Origin: Isoetes taiwanensis
Lineage: Eukaryota; Streptophyta; Lycopodiopsida; Isoetales; Isoetaceae
Assembly: GCA_021234155.1 (NCBI GenBank)
Contig: JAJEKV010000103.1
Coordinates: 188,001 to 252,000 of the forward strand
DNA: 64,000 nt
Direction: 5' to 3'
The notes below the pieces were generated by a model, which saw only the letters and a program-made list of their open reading frames with translations, ran no database searches and was not told where the DNA came from. The position numbers and the translations under genes are program-made. This document shows, piece by piece, positions 33,600 through 47,660 of this stretch; the first letter of the stretch is position 1, and every line of letters starts with the position of its first letter.

Positions 33600-36500
33600 A
33601 TCACAAACCGCTCAAACTATTGTGCAAAGATATAGTACTTACCTTTTGTAATTGGCGTAGGGACAAAATAGTTTGCGATTGTAAAAGATGTATGGGGCTG
33701 AAGAGACGACTTAGAACGGTTGTTGAAGACCATCCGATAAGATTTGGTACATTTGAACAACCCACCGATCCGATGCTCGCCATGGATATCAGTTGGTATA
33801 CAATTATTATTTGTTTTTTTTTTTTTTTTAAGAGTATCTCTCCCAATTCAAGTATATATTCAAGATGTTTATGATATCTAAATATGTAGGTAGATGATGC
33901 TGATGTCTCCTCCAAACTAGATGTGGATTTTGGTTTAATGTTGTCCATAGAGGCATATGAAATCAAGCAAGAACCCGATTCATCAATAATGTGGATGGGT
34001 GCCGCCAACGCCGAAAGTGTTCCCCGCGAAAGAACACGGCGGGCTACAATCATGAGAACATTGCATGTGTCGCGACATTTCCCAAGAACGCTTGGCCTCA
34101 CCGCCTCGAAATTTCTCAAGAATTGCAAAGATTAGTCCGACCCTTTGTTAGGCACCGCAAGACATTTGGCTTGTGGCCGTGACTTACCTATCCCTATGGA
34201 TCAAGAATTTGCTTATTGGGGAAGAAGATACATCATTATGCGGAGCCGCATTTGTCCGTAAGTCGGATTCGCCTTTATCTCCCAAGACGCCATAGAAGTG
34301 GAGCGAGATACCCACATTCCATTAATGCCATATGTGTCCCGAGTACGATTGGAAAACTTGGCAAACTTTGACTAAATATGCTTGGCGATGAGGATTTATG
34401 GAATGAATTCCAATGTCAAGGCCGAGAAGCTGTGGGGGGGCATGTGATGAGGAGTTGAAGTTTATTGATGGTCGGCCAGGGTTCATGGCAATATTGCGGT
34501 GGTTCATCAACAGTTCTATTGACAACCGTGAGCGATGCAATTGTGAATTTTAGAGTGTCAAGGAGGGGAGGAAGATTTTTTACAAGATCCGTAAAAAAGC
34601 GATATATCATGGTGTGTGCTATTAAAAGCATAAACATTGAGATGAGTTATTTATCAACTATCGCTATGATAGACCTCTCCCATTTGAGATGGAACAATAG
34701 TATTGTTGTACTAAAAAAAAGGAATAAAGAGGTTTTTTTTTTTTTATGTTTTTGTCATTCGTGAGTCTATACAAATGGTTGTATGTATTTTATACTTATT
34801 ACATTATTTGACATGATGGTTAATATGTTACTCCCTGCTTAATGAACTCATTCAGAGCGGTCTCCATCCCGATCCATTAGTTCTAAGTTACGTGCAAAGG
34901 GAAACCTATCGCCGTGAATTTCAAGCCGAGCGCACTAATATGAAGATATTGCGCACGATCAATATGAAGAGGATGAAACTATTGACGAACCCGAGAACGG
35001 TTCTTTCGTGACGAGCCGATGCTCGATATGTTGCACGCCTTCAAGAATTACCCGATATTGATTTAGATGATGTCGAGGATGGTGGTGGAGAGGATATGGT
35101 AGAAGATGTTGATACCCTTCGAGGATTGGTCGCATCGACGATGACCCTATTGTTATCGGGCGTAAACGCAGCTTATTTCCCCGCCTCTCGAACCTCTCGC
35201 TTGTCGGCGGCTCGCTAATTCTCAATCTCCAAACCAAGTTCAAGTGGAGCAATGCAAGTGTCTCGCCTATTGAGGTGACATACTTATCAAGTCTTTCTAT
35301 CTTACCACCATCTCCATCTTTTATCTTACCACTCTTAGATGCGCAGTTATTGCACGAGAAGATCCTTCCGTAGAAGAACAATATGCCTACCGGCTGATCT
35401 CAAGTTAAGAAAATGATTCAAGCGACCGCCTTTGGTTATAAAGTCATACATGCATGTCCAAATGATTGTATGATCTTCTATCCCCCTCGCCGAGCATGAG
35501 AAGTCCACTCATTGTCTCGTATGTAATGAACCGAGATACAGAATGACCTAAAGGGAAAAACGGTACCTCGTAAGGTTATTCGACACTTTCCAATAATCCC
35601 AAGGTATATGCATCACCACTTCTTACAAATAGTTGTAAATTCACTTATTTTCTGGTACTTTATATGTTGCCTATAATTTATTCTATAGGTTAAAGTTGAT
35701 GTTCCGCTGCAAGACATTGGCTAGCCTAATGGACTTCACGGCCACACATGCATCTAGTGATGATGTGATGCGAGTCCCGAGCGACAAGCAGTTTTGGAAG
35801 CATGTCGATGCGACATGGCCCGACTTTGAAAAGAACCACGAAACGGCGCTTGGGCCTGGCCACCGATGGCGAAAACCCATATGGTACACAATCGATCGCA
35901 TGGTCTACATGGCCGCTGATGATAGTGAACTACAACATACCCCCATGGTTGTTGATGAAGAGTGGGCACATTATGATGACTTTATTGATACCGGGAAGAA
36001 AAACCAAGTAATTTAGATGTGTACCTAAGAATAATTGTGGATGAGTTACTCCCTTTGTGGAACACAGTATTCAGGTCTACGATGCCCATAAAAATGACGC
36101 TTTTAATCTTAGAGGTATACTATTGTGGACTATGCATGACTTTCCGGGTTTGCCGAAAGTGTTCGGGTTTAAGACATCGGGGCACTTCCCTTGCATGATA
36201 TGTGGGGAAAAGTTGCAGCACCGCCACTCTAAGCATCCAAGAAAGTAGTATACGAGGGTTTTAGGAAGTATTTGCCGCCACGCACCCCTTCGTAAAAGCA
36301 ACAGACAATTCGGGCAATCAGACTATACGTAACCACCAAGCGCAATTACCATACGAATGGGGTGAGCGTTGGGATAAGAAGGAAGAGGGGAAAATCCGCA
36401 AGGGGAAATCCGTGGGGGGCACTCAGAATGAGGAGGTCGAGCCGACCTAGACAAAGGAGGATGAGGAATTATACAAAGGTGGCGAGGAAGCCGCGAGGAG

Positions 36501-38410
36501 GAAGTCTTTACCGCCAATATGAAAAGGAAGTCTGCTTTTTATAGACTACCATATTGGACCGACCTACCGATTCAACACCTTTTAGACCCGATGCATATCT
36601 TCAAGAACGGGAAACTCTTTATGGAAGCATGTATTTGGTCAAAAAGACACAACAAATGCCGTGATGGACCTTAAGGTAAGTAATACAAAGAAAGAGGCAT
36701 GGATCCGAGGTGAAGGGCAACCACTTCCTCCGCAAAATGGGTTATTGCTAGGGCTGACCATCGAGCTATTTATGATGATTTAAGGGCCCTTAGAACACCA
36801 ACCGGTTACATGCAATCATTGCGAACCGCATTCACAAGTAGTGGGGAGTCGACCGGTTTAAAGTCCCATGACCGGGCATAAGTTCTTGCATGTAAGCAAT
36901 TGAAGTCCACATATATATGCACTACTATAAAATGTAACCCATAACTTATATTTGGTGTTTGATCATGCGCTTCTTCATGCCCCCGACCTTTAGGGAGTTT
37001 TAGACAAGGGACCATTGAGGCAATAAGTGCCCTATCAAAGGTCATAAGGTTGTTACCCATGTTGATTTAGTGGTCCCCGCCTATTTTATTTGTGGCTAAG
37101 TTTTTGTTTTGGACCTCATAGGTGGATGTGTAAAAACTATACCGAAAGACTCGAAATTGAAGAGATGAAAGTGAAAATGGCAGAGGCATGTTGCTTGTTG
37201 GAGAAGGAGTTTCCTACGAGCTTTTTGACAAATCAAACCCATCTTTTGGTACATCTTATTGAGGAAGTGGAGCTCATGGAACTGTACATGCCGATGGATG
37301 TTTTTCTTGGAAAGGTTTATGAAGGTATTGAAGGATATGGTGCGCCAAAGAGCACGCCCCGAAGGTAGTATGGCGAGGGATGGCTTGCGAAAAGAGTCAC
37401 TTTTCTATATGACAGAATATATTTCCGCCGACATCCGTGATGCACCTCGCTTATGGAGTGATGAAGGGACGAGAAGATTGTGGGGGTAGTGGCGTAAGGC
37501 AATGGTATGCGTAAGTCATTTCCGCCGATATGATCATTAAGGTTAATCAATTTCTTCTTTACAATTCGCACCAATGGCAAAATGGATTGCTCGCTATGAG
37601 AACGCAAAGGAAGAAATGGAAGAGAAGAGGCATGAATGGAGACGACATAATAGACGAGCCCCGCACTCGATGGATATGAACCCTTGCCTGACAAGATGGA
37701 AAGAGAATGGGTACTACAGCTTTTGACCGATGCATATCACAAGGGGGAGTATATTACAAATACTAATGGGCATACGACAAGGTGTCATGAAAAAGGTAGT
37801 TGCAACAAATTATGTTGATGTCGAAATCGAGTATTTTCTTTTGATGTTATTGTATCTATTGACATTAATGGTGCTTTTGACAAGATATATCTTACTCCCT
37901 CGATATGGTGGCATGGGACCCACTATCGTGAGTTCTCTTGACATACACAGAAGACTTGTGGATCATGAGTCATGGCATCATTCACGATGGAGTTTCAATC
38001 AAGTGTTGCCGATCGAATCGCCGAAGCCACCCGTGATTGGGTCGAGGTTAAAGACTATAATGGAGGTGGATGTTGGTGGCAATTTTAAGACCTTCATATT
38101 CGATGTCGATTGGTTTGACCTTCAATTAAGGGGCCAGCCTACAAAGAAAGTATGATAGAACAAGTGGCTTTTTCATTGTCAACTCTAGCAAGATGTACCG
38201 GTAGTGAGACGCTTGTCCTTCCGCATAACCGTGAACAGTACACACATACACATATCCACTTCAAAAATTTAGACCATCAATATCAATCTCACGCCCAAAT
38301 TTCTTTGACCAGATTTTTTTTTTACCGATCGACAAGACCCAACATGGTGGTTTATCATACAAACTACACCGAGGGGACGCCTCAATATTCCAAGGTGTTG
38401 TGCTAGAGGA
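33600..38410 (+). pseudogene. TNP2-type CACTA transposase, spliced and broken
   Basis: Plus strand, several frames and probable introns. About 33670-33760 encodes KIVCDCKRCMGLKRRLRTVV, similar to the transposase-associated N-terminal domain. About 35440-35610 has KVIHACPNDCM and KVIRHFPIIPR. About 35690-36240 is the Transposase_21 core: RLKLMFRCKTLASLMDF, RLGLATDGENPYGT, NYNIPPWLLMK, LLIPGRKTK, then LLWTMHDFPGLPKVFGFKTS and CMICGEK...RHSKHPRK. About 36535-36660 has YRLPYWTDLPIQHLLDPMHI. About 37120-37490 is DUF4218 (EKEFPTSFLTNQTHLLVHLI, RQRARPEGSMA). About 38035-38130 is DUF4216 (GSRLKTIMEVDVGGNFKTF). TNP2 proteins cut and join the element ends. Frameshifts near 35846, 36010 and 36247 and several stops disable the gene as sequenced. 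Confidence 0.9.
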
Positions 38411-39180
38411 GTCAATAACGCCCCAAGAGCCCTCCGCGCATCAAGGCATTCAAACTCACCGAAAAACGAGCATCAAGAGGTTGGACCACCAGCCTCATGC
38501 AAAGATCTTACACCGTGATCAATTCCACGAAATACGATGTACTTCCGCATTTTAATACAAATGTTGGTAATGCTAACAATGACGACTCCTAGTTAGCACC
38601 TAGAGGAGACGATCATTAAATTCTATATGTCAAATATTATGCACATCCTCTCGCAATCCTTCTCATAGGCTATGTCTATTGGTCTTCGTGGTGCAATAAA
38701 ACCCATTCAATTCAATTCTTTTTTCCCCCCCCCCTTTTGGTATACATTATATCTGAGGAATAAAGAACGGCCGAACATGGGCTCAAAGAAGCCACATAGG
38801 CTCAAGCATTGCCTCTAGACTAGAACATGCAAAGAGTCTTCAATGGTATCTTAGTTACTCCGATTTTCTCTAACCTTAAACCAAAGGCCACCACCAAGTT
38901 AACCCGATCATTGCTTAATTTGATGCTATCCACTAGCTTTCTCATTGTGGATCACCGCTTCTACCTTTCAAACAGATAATAATAATGGTATTTTGTAGGG
39001 TGAACAAGTCCAAATACATAGAGTGAAGCATGAGGAGCCTATAGACGTTGAACGTGTAGGCTTGCATTTCCCTTTAGGGTCTAACATGCTACCTAGGTTC
39101 AAACAAGCCTCTTAGGCTCAAGCATTGTCTAGGCTCAAACATGCCCCAAAGATCAAACATGTACACAACAAAAATAAAAA
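38411..39180. other. Spacer after the transposase gene
   Basis: No domain recognised. A homopolymer C run (38727-38736) and a phrase 'ggctcaa(g/a)cat' repeated five or so times between 38800 and 39150 are visible. Confidence 0.45.
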
Positions 39181-39187
39181 TAGTTAA

Positions 39188-39245
39188 ACCACGCCGCTAT
39201 AACCAAATACGCCGCATGCGACGATTGACGCCGCATGCACGCATT
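39188..39245 (+). repeat. Left boundary motif of the tandem array
   Basis: CGCCGCTATAACCAAATACG at about 39192 followed by CCGCATGCGACG and GACGCCGCATGC. Nearly the same phrase (CGCCGCTATAACAAAATACG) precedes CCGCATGCGGCG and CCGCATGCGACG at 48495-48585 on the other side of the array. Confidence 0.75.
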
Positions 39246-39289
39246 AAAGCCGACGCTTAAAACACATTTCTTAGTTGGGTGAACATGAG

Positions 39290-42200
39290 TGGTCTTCCGT
39301 CACGTAACTTGGTCCCCGTGGCAAGTCGACGCTTCGAGTCCATTGGCGAGCCAAATCGCAGCCGAGAGGGGAGGGCGCCTCGGCCGGCCCCCGTGGGCCT
39401 TGGGAGAGGAAATTCGGGCAAGCAGCCTTCCGGGATTTTAGGGTCCGTGGTTTCTCAAGGCCAACACCCCCACTCCACGCCAAGTCACGCCAAAGGTCCC
39501 GCCCTCGACCGACAAGGAGAGGGCCTCCAAAACGAAACCCGTGGGCTGCCGTGTTCTAGAAGGGTTTGCGTTTTGGGGCCGAGACTTGGTCTGTTGCACT
39601 TGGGACCTGGCCGAGAAGCTGCAGGCCGAATACGGAGCAAGGGGAACCGACGGAACGGAGTTTGGGCCTGTCCTCCTCCCCGATGTGGCAAGTAGAAGTC
39701 GGGGCGCTTTGGCAAAGGGGCAAGACATTCATAAATTCGCAATTAATGCATTGTACGAAAAATAAATTCTGATTTTTTTGCCACCGAATCCTAATCCATT
39801 TCCAGCACACAGCCCAATTTTCTAAATTTTCTGAGAAGGTCTAGGTCAAAGGGTTAGCATTAGAACGGCCGGGCAGCCCGCTGGTATAACCGAAATGCAC
39901 CCTTCCCCAAGTCAAACGAGGCCAGACCTTGCAGCGATCCCTCACAAGAGGGGAGAGTCCCACCCCAAGAGGCGGATCCAAAAGTTCCCGAGGCAGCCCC
40001 CTTCCCCGCAGCGCCTCCTGGGCTCCACGCTACGACCACCCTCCCGAGCCCGGTTCCCCTATCCCACCGCTGATCCTCCGCTCAGGCCCCTCTTCGAAGG
40101 CCCAAAAGATTCCAGATCGGTCCGAGAACTTGTCAAACCGCTGGGCGCCCCGAGGTCGGGCCTTGTAGAAACCGCAGTTGTCTTGTCGCTCGGGCACCGG
40201 GAGGCTCCGGAATGGCAAATCGACCACCGCCAAATCGTCCGAATGGCGTAAATTACCCTAGGGAGCAAGTTACAAGGTCGGTTTTGCAAAAGAAAGAAAA
40301 CACTCACGCCTCCACGACAAGATCCCGCATCCACATCCTAGGCCAATTGACTACGAAAGTGTGATGGAAGTGAGCTACTTTGGCGCTTTCTTGAGGTCGG
40401 GTGGTCTTCTGCCACGGAACTTGGTCCCCTGTGGCAACGCCGACGCCTCGAGTCCATTGGCGTAGTCAAAATCGCAATTCCTGAGAGGGGAGGTCGCCCG
40501 TCCGGCCCCTGTGGCCTTGGGGAGGGAAATTCGGGGGCAAGCAAATGGGGATTTTAGGGTCCGCGGCTCAAAGGCCAACACCCCCACTCCACGCCAAGTC
40601 ACGCCGCAAGGTCCCGCCTCGACCGACAAGGAGAGGGCCTCCAAAACGAACCCCGTGGGCTGCCGTGTTCTAGAAGGGTTTGCGCTTTGGGGCCGGTGAC
40701 TTGGTCTGCTGCACTTGGGACCTAGCCGAGGAGCCGCAGCCGAGAATACGGAGCAAGGGGAACTGACGAAGCGGAGTTTGGGCCTGTCCTCCTCCCGATG
40801 TGGCAAGTAGAAGTCTGGGGCGCTTTTTGCAAAGCAAGACATTCATAAATTCGCACTTAATGCATTGTACCTAAAATAAATTCTGATTTTTGCCACCGAA
40901 TCCTAATCCATTTCCAAAGACACATGTTCCCCAATTTTCTAAATTTTCGGAGAAGGTCTAGGTCAAAGGGTTAAGATTAGAACGGTCGGGCAGCCCGCTG
41001 CAGGCAACCGAGCTGGCACCCTTCCCCAAGTCAAACGAGGCCAGACCTTGCAGCGATCCCTCACAAGAGGGGAGAGTCCGGACCCCAAGAGGCGGATCCA
41101 AAAAGTTCCCGAGGCAGCCCTTCCTGGCGCAGCTCCCGGGGCTCCACGCTAATGACCACCCTCCCGAGCCCGTTCCCCTATCCGACCGCTGATCCTCCGC
41201 TCAGGGGCCCCTCTTCGAAGGCCCAAAAGATTCCGTGATCGGGTCCGGAGAACTTGTCAAACCGCGGGGCATCCCGAGGTCGGCCTTGTAGAAACCGCAG
41301 CAGTCTTGTCGTTCGGGCACCGGGAGGCTCCGAATGGCAAATCGACCGCCAAATCGTCCGAATGGCGAAATTACCCTAGGGAGCAAGTTACAAGGTCGGT
41401 TTTGCAAAAGAAAGAAAACACTCACGCCTCCACGACAAGAGATCCCGCATCCACATCCTAGGCCAATTGACTACGAGTGTGATGGAAGTGAGCTACTTTG
41501 GCGCTTCTTGGAGGTCGGGTGGTCTTCTGGCCACGGAACTTGGTCCCCAGGGCAACGTCGACGTTCTGAGTCCATTGGCAGAGTCAAATCGCAATTCCGG
41601 AGAGGGGAGGTCGCCCGTCCGTCCCCAGGGCCTTGGGGAGAGGAAATTCGGGGCAAGCAGCTTCCGGGGGGATTTTAGGGTCCGCTTTCCAAAGGCCAAC
41701 ACCCCCACTCCACGCCAAGTCACTCGCAAGGTCCCGCCCGACCGGACAAGGAGAGGGCCTCCAAAACGAAACCCCGTGGGCTGCCGTGTTCTAGAAGGGT
41801 TTGGCGCTTTGGGGGCCGGTGACTTGGTCTGTTGCACTTGGGACCCGCCGAGGAGCCGCAGCCGAGAATACGGAGCAAGGGGAACTGACGGAACGGAGTT
41901 TGGGCCTGTCCTCCTCCCGATGTGGCAAGTAGAAGTCGGGGGGCGCTTTTGCAGTGGCAAGACATTCATAAATTCGCAATTAATGCATTGTACGAAAATA
42001 AATTCTGATTTTTTTGCCACCTGGAATCCTAATCCATTTCCAAAGACACAGCCCCAATTTTCTAAATTTTCGGAGAAGGTCTAGGTCAAAGGGTTAGCAT
42101 AGAGGGTCGGGGCAGCCCGCTGCGGGGCAACCGAAATTTGGCACCCTTCCCAAGTCAAACGAGGCCAGGACCTTGCAAAGATCCTCACAAGAGGGGAGAG

Positions 42201-45200
42201 TCCTAACCCCAAGAGGCGGATCCAAAAAGTTCCCGAGGCAGCCCTTCCCGGCAGCCGCTCCCGGGGGCTGACGCTAAATGACCACCCTCCTCGGAAAGCA
42301 AAAGACCCCTATCCGACCGCTGGATCCTCCGTCAGGCCCCTCTTCGGGAAGGCCCAAAAGATTCCGTGATCGGTCTGGTTGCGGAGAACTTGTCAAACCG
42401 CTGGGCATCCCCCAGGCTCTATTTGTAGAAACCGGATGGTCTTGTCGCCTTGTAATGGGAGGCTCCGGAATGGCAAATCGACCGCCAAATCGGGTCCCCA
42501 AGCTAAATTACCCTAGGAGCAAGTTACAAGGTCGGTTTTGCAAAAGAAAAAAAACACTCACGCCACCACGAAAGAGGGCCCGCGATCCACATCCCAGGCC
42601 AATTGACTACGAAAGTGTGATGGAAGTGAGCTTTTGGCGCTTTTGAGGTCGGGTGGTCTTCCGCCACGGAACTTGGTCCCTGTGGCAACGCCGACGCTCG
42701 AGTCCATTGGCGTAGCCAAATCGCACCCCGGAGAGGGAGGTCGCCTGGCCCGGCCCCTGTGGCCTTGGGAGAGGAAATTCGGGCAAGCAGCGGGGATTTT
42801 AGGGTCCGCGGTTTCAAGGCCAACACCCCCACTCCACGCCAAGTCACGCGGCAGCGTCCCGCCTGAACCGACAAGGAGAGGGCCTCCAAAACGAAAACCC
42901 CGTGGGTTGCCGTGTTCTAGAAGGGTTTGGCGCTTTGGGGCCGAGACTTGGTCTCGCTGCACTTGGGACTCCGCCGAGGAGCCGCAGCCGAGAATACGGA
43001 GCAAGGGGAACCGACGGAGCGGAGTTTGGGCCTGTCCTCCTCCCGATGTGGCAAGTAGAAGTCGGGGCGCTTTGCAAAGCAAGACATTCATAAATTCGCA
43101 ATTAATGCATTGTACGAAAATAAATTCTGATTTTTGCCAGCTGGAATCCTAATCCATTTCCAAAGACACAGCCCAATTTTCTAAATTTTCGGAGAAGGTC
43201 TAGGTCAAAGGGTTAGCATTAGAACGGTCGGGCAGCCCGCTGGTGGCAACCGAAATGGCACCCTTCCCCAAGTCAAACGAGGCCAGACCTTTGCAGCCAT
43301 CCCTCACAAGAGGGGAGAGTCCTGGACCCCAAGAGGCGGGATCCAAAAGTTCCCGAGGCAGCCCTTCCTCGCAGCCGCCTCCCTGGGCTGACGCTAAATG
43401 ACCACCTCCCCCGAGCCCTGCCTCCCCTATCCCACCGCTGGATCCTCCGCTCAGGGGCCCCTTTCGAAGGCCCAAAAGATTCCAGATCGGTCCGGAGAAC
43501 TTGTCAAACCGCTGGGCGCCCCGAGGTCGGCCTTGTAGAAACCGCAGTGTCTTGTCGCTCGCACCGGGAGGTCCTAATGGCAAATCGACCCCGCCAAATC
43601 GTCCCGAATGGCTTAAATTACCCTAGGGAGCAAGTTACAAGGTCGGTTTTGCAAAAGAAAGAAACACTCACGCCTTCCACGACAAGATCCCGCGATCCAC
43701 ATCCTAGGCCAATTGACTACGAAAGTGTGATGGAAGTGAGCTACTTTGGCGCTTCTTAGAGGTCGGGTGGTCTTCCTCGCCACGGAACTTGGTGCCTGTG
43801 GCAACGCCGACGCTTTGTGAGTCCATTGGCAGAGTCAAATCGCTGACCCGAGAGGGAGGTCGCCTCGGCCCGGCCCCCGTGGCCTTGGGGAGAGGAAATT
43901 CGGGGCAAGCGACTTCCCGGGATTTTAGGGTCCGTAACAAGGCCAACACCCCCACTCCACGTAAAGTCACGGGCGCAAGGTCCCGCTGAATCCGACAAGG
44001 AGAGGGCCTCCAAAACGTGTAAACCCCGTGGGTTGCCGTGTTCTAGAAGGGTTTGCGCTTTTGGGGCCGAGACTTGGTCCGTTGCACTTGGGACCTCCGG
44101 GCCGAGAAGCCGCAGCCGAGAATACGGAGCAAGGGGAACCGACGGAACGGAGTTTGGGCCTGTCCTCCTCCCGATGTGGCAAGTAGAAGTCGGGGCGCTT
44201 TTGCGCGGCAAGACATTCATAAATTCGCAATTAATGCATTGTACTGAAAATAAATTCTGATTTTTGCCACCGATTCCTAACCCATCTCCAAAGACACCCC
44301 CCATTTTTCAAATTTTCGGAGAAGGTCTAGGTCAAAGGGTTAGCTAAGGTCAAAGGAATGGAGTTTGTGGGATCGTTGTACTTGGGGTTGACCTTTGGCT
44401 CACCGGACGTTATACTTGGTCTAAGATTGCATTGAGAATATAAGCATCATAACTATTAGAATGAAGATAAATGATTACGTAAAAGCATCATAACTACTAG
44501 AATGAAGATAAATGATTACGTAAAAGCAAAAAGACTAGTGCGGGCTGGGGGTTAGATTTGGTTGCTTGTGATGATGGTTGTGTTTCAAAGATCAAGGCAT
44601 ATGGATAGCGAGAATGCCCTTGTTCAACGGATCGCTCCCCTAAAGCTATTTGACATGGATGGCATAATTAACTTGTAATGAACTCAATTCGGGGCAAAGC
44701 AACTTCCGGGAGTTTAGGGTCCCAGGGAGGCCAACACCCCCCACTCCATGTCAAGATACGGTGCAAAAGGTCCCACCAAACTGACAAAGAGAGAGGGCCT
44801 CCAAACGTAAACCCCAATTGACTTGCCGATTCTAGAAGGGTTTTTGTTTTGGGAGCCGAGTTTTGGTCTTCTGGCCACAGAACTTGGTCCCTAGGGCAAC
44901 GTCGACGTTCTGAGTCCATTGGCAGAGTCAAATCGCAGTTCCGGAGAGGGGAGGTCGCCTGTCCCGGCCCCTGTGGCCTTGGGGAGAGGAAATTCGGGGC
45001 AAGCGGCTTCCGGGGATTTAGGGTCCGTGCTCAAGGCCAACACCCCCACTCCACGCCAAGTCACGCCAGCAAGGTCCCGCCGACCGACAAGGAGAGGGCC
45101 TCCAAAACGAAACCCCGTGGGTTGCCGTGTTCTAGAAGGGTTTGGCGCTTTGGGGGCCGAGACTTGGTCTCAAGCACTTGGGACCCGGCCGAGGAGCCGC

Positions 45201-47660
45201 AGCCGAGAATACGGAGCAAGGGGAACCGACGGAGCGGAGTTTGGGCCTGTCCTCCCTCCCGATGTGGCAAGTAAAAGTCGGGGGCTTTGGCAAAGGGCAA
45301 GACATTCATAAATTCGCAATTAATGCATTGTACGAAAATAAATTCTGATTTTTGCCACCGAATCCTAATCCATTTCCAAAGACACGTTCCCAATTTTCTA
45401 AATTTTCTGAGAAGGTCTAGGTCAAAGGGTTAGCATTAGAACGGTCGGGGCAGCCCGTTGCAGGGCAACCGAGCTGGCACCCTTCCCCAAGTCAAACGAG
45501 GCCAGGACCTTGCAGGGATCCCTCACAAGAGGGGAGAGTCCGGACCCCAAGAGGCGGGCTCCAAAAAGTTCCCCGAGGCAGCCCTTCCCTAACAGCCCCC
45601 TGGGCCGCACGCAATGACCACCCTCCCGAGCCCTGCCTCCCTATCCCAACCGTTGGATCCTCCGCTCAGGGGGCCCTCTTCGAGAAGGCCCAAAAGATTC
45701 CAGATCGGTCCGAGAACTTGTCAAACCGCTGGCGCCCCGAGGTCGGCCCTTGTAGAAACCGCAGTTGTCTTGTCGCTTAGGCACCGGGGAGGCTCCGGAA
45801 TGGCAAATCGACCCTGCCAAATCGTCCGGAATGGCGAAATTACCCTAGGGAGCAAGTTACAAGGTCGGTTTTGCAAAAGAAAGAAACACTCACGCCCTCC
45901 ACGACATTATCCCGCATCCACATCCTAGGCCAATTGACTACGAGTGTGATGGAAGTGAGCTACTTTGGCGCTTCTTGGAGGTCGGGTGGTCTTCTGGCCA
46001 CGGAACTTGGTCCCCAGGGCAACGTCGACGTTCTGAGTCCATTGGCAGAGTCAAATCGCAATTCCGGAGAGGGGAGGTCGCCCGTCCGTCCCCAGGGCCT
46101 TGGGGAGAGGAAATTCGGGGCAAGCAGCTTCCGGGGGGATTTTAGGGTCCGTGCTCTGGCGTCAACACCCCCACTCCACGTCAAGTCACGGCGCAAGGTC
46201 CCGCCCGAATCTGACAAGGAGAGGGCCTCCAAAACGTAAACCCTGTGGGTTGCCAGGTTCTAGAAGGGTTTGCGTTTTGGGGGCCGAGACTTGGTCTGTT
46301 GCACTTGGGACCTGGCCGAGGAGCTGCAGCCGAGAATACGGAGCAAGGGGAACTGACGGAGCGGAGTTTGGGCCTGTCCTCCTCCCGATGTGGCAAGTAG
46401 AAGTCGGGGGGCGCTTTTGCAGTGGCAAGACATTCATAAATTCGCAATTAATGCATTGTACGAAAATAAATTCTGATTTTTTGCCAGCTAGATTCCTAAC
46501 CCATCTCCAGCACACAGCCCAATTTTCGAAATTTTCGGAGAAGGTCTAGGTCAAAGGGTTAGCATTAGAACGGTCGGGGCAGCCCGTTGCAGGGCAACCG
46601 AGCTGGCACCCTTCCCCAAGTCAAACGAGGCCAGGACCTTGCAGGGATCCCTCACAAGAGGGAGAGTCCCACCCCAAGAGGCGGGATCCAAAAACGTTCC
46701 CGAGGCAGCCCCTTCCCCGGCAGCGCCCTGGGGCGACGCTTAATGACCACCCTCCCGAGCCCGGTTCCCCTCTATCCACCGTTGGATCCTCCATTCAGGG
46801 CCCCTCTTCGAAGGCCCAAAAGATTCCAGATCGGTCCGAGAACTTGTCAAACCGCTGGGCGCCCCGAGGTCGACCTTGTAGAAACCGCAGCAGTCTTGTC
46901 GCTCGGGCACCGGGAGGCTCCTAATGGCAAATCAACCCCGCCAAATCGTCCCGAATGGCGAAATTACCCTAGGGAGCAAGTTACAAGGTCGGTTTTGCAA
47001 AAGAAAGAAACACTCACGCCTTCCACGACAAAGATCCCGCATCCACATCCTAGGCCAATTGACTACGAAAGTGTGATGGAAGTGAGCTACTTTGGCGCTT
47101 CTTGGAGGTCGGGTGGTCTTCGCCACGTAACTTGGTTCCTGTGGCAACGCCGACGCTCAGTCCATTGGCGCAGTCAAATCGCGATTCCGAGAGGGAGGTC
47201 GCCTCGCCCGCCCCTGTGGCCTTGGGAGAGGGAAATTCGGGCAAGCAGCCCGGGATTTTAGGGTCCGTGGCTCAAGGCCAACACCCCCACTCCACGCCAA
47301 GTCACGCTAGTTGGTCCCCCGACCGACATAAGGAGAGGGCCTCCAAAACGTAAACCCGGCTGCTGTGTTCTAGAAGGGTTTTATGCGTTTTGGGGGCGAC
47401 TTGGTCTCACAGCACTTGGGACTGGCCGGGAGCCGCAGCCGAGAATACGGAGCAAGGGGAACCGACGGAGCGGAGTTTGGGCCTGTCCTCCTCGATGTGG
47501 CAAGTAGAAGTCTAATTAATGCTTTTATAAAGGCAAAGACATTCATAAATTCGCAATTAATGCATTGTACGAAAAATAAATTCTGATTTTTTGCCACCGA
47601 TTCCTAACCCATCTCCAAAGACACGTGGTCAATTTTCAAATTTTCTGAGAAGGTCTAGGT
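39290..47660 (+). repeat. Tandem array of eight units, about 1.1 kb each
   Basis: The phrase 'gacattcataaattcgcaa' recurs with its first 'attcat' base at 39727, 40841, 41963, 43086, 44215, 45304, 46432 and 47541, so periods are 1114, 1122, 1123, 1129, 1089, 1128 and 1109 bp. Each unit contains a 'ccacggaacttggtccc' segment, a GC-rich part, a 60-base AT-rich part, 'ggtctaggtcaaagggtt', and 'gaggcggatccaaaa'. Unit 5 (about 43782-44874) is a hybrid: after 44340 it departs into 'gctaaggtcaaaggaatggag' sequence, and the same sequence ends the array at 47671. Short open frames repeat from unit to unit but in shifting frames, so no gene is called. No rDNA or known satellite was recognised. Confidence 0.92.

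Noticed and set aside
39279-47600. Dozens of open frames of 60-220 codons on both strands in the tandem array
   Set aside because: They recur in changing frames from unit to unit, with no conserved protein and no known domain. A non-coding satellite-like unit fits better.
39290-47660. Array as rDNA spacer or 5S genes
   Set aside because: No 5S, 18S or 25S core sequence was recognised in any unit.
39290-47660. Array as CRISPR
   Set aside because: Units are 1.1 kb, lack short spacers, and the context is eukaryotic.
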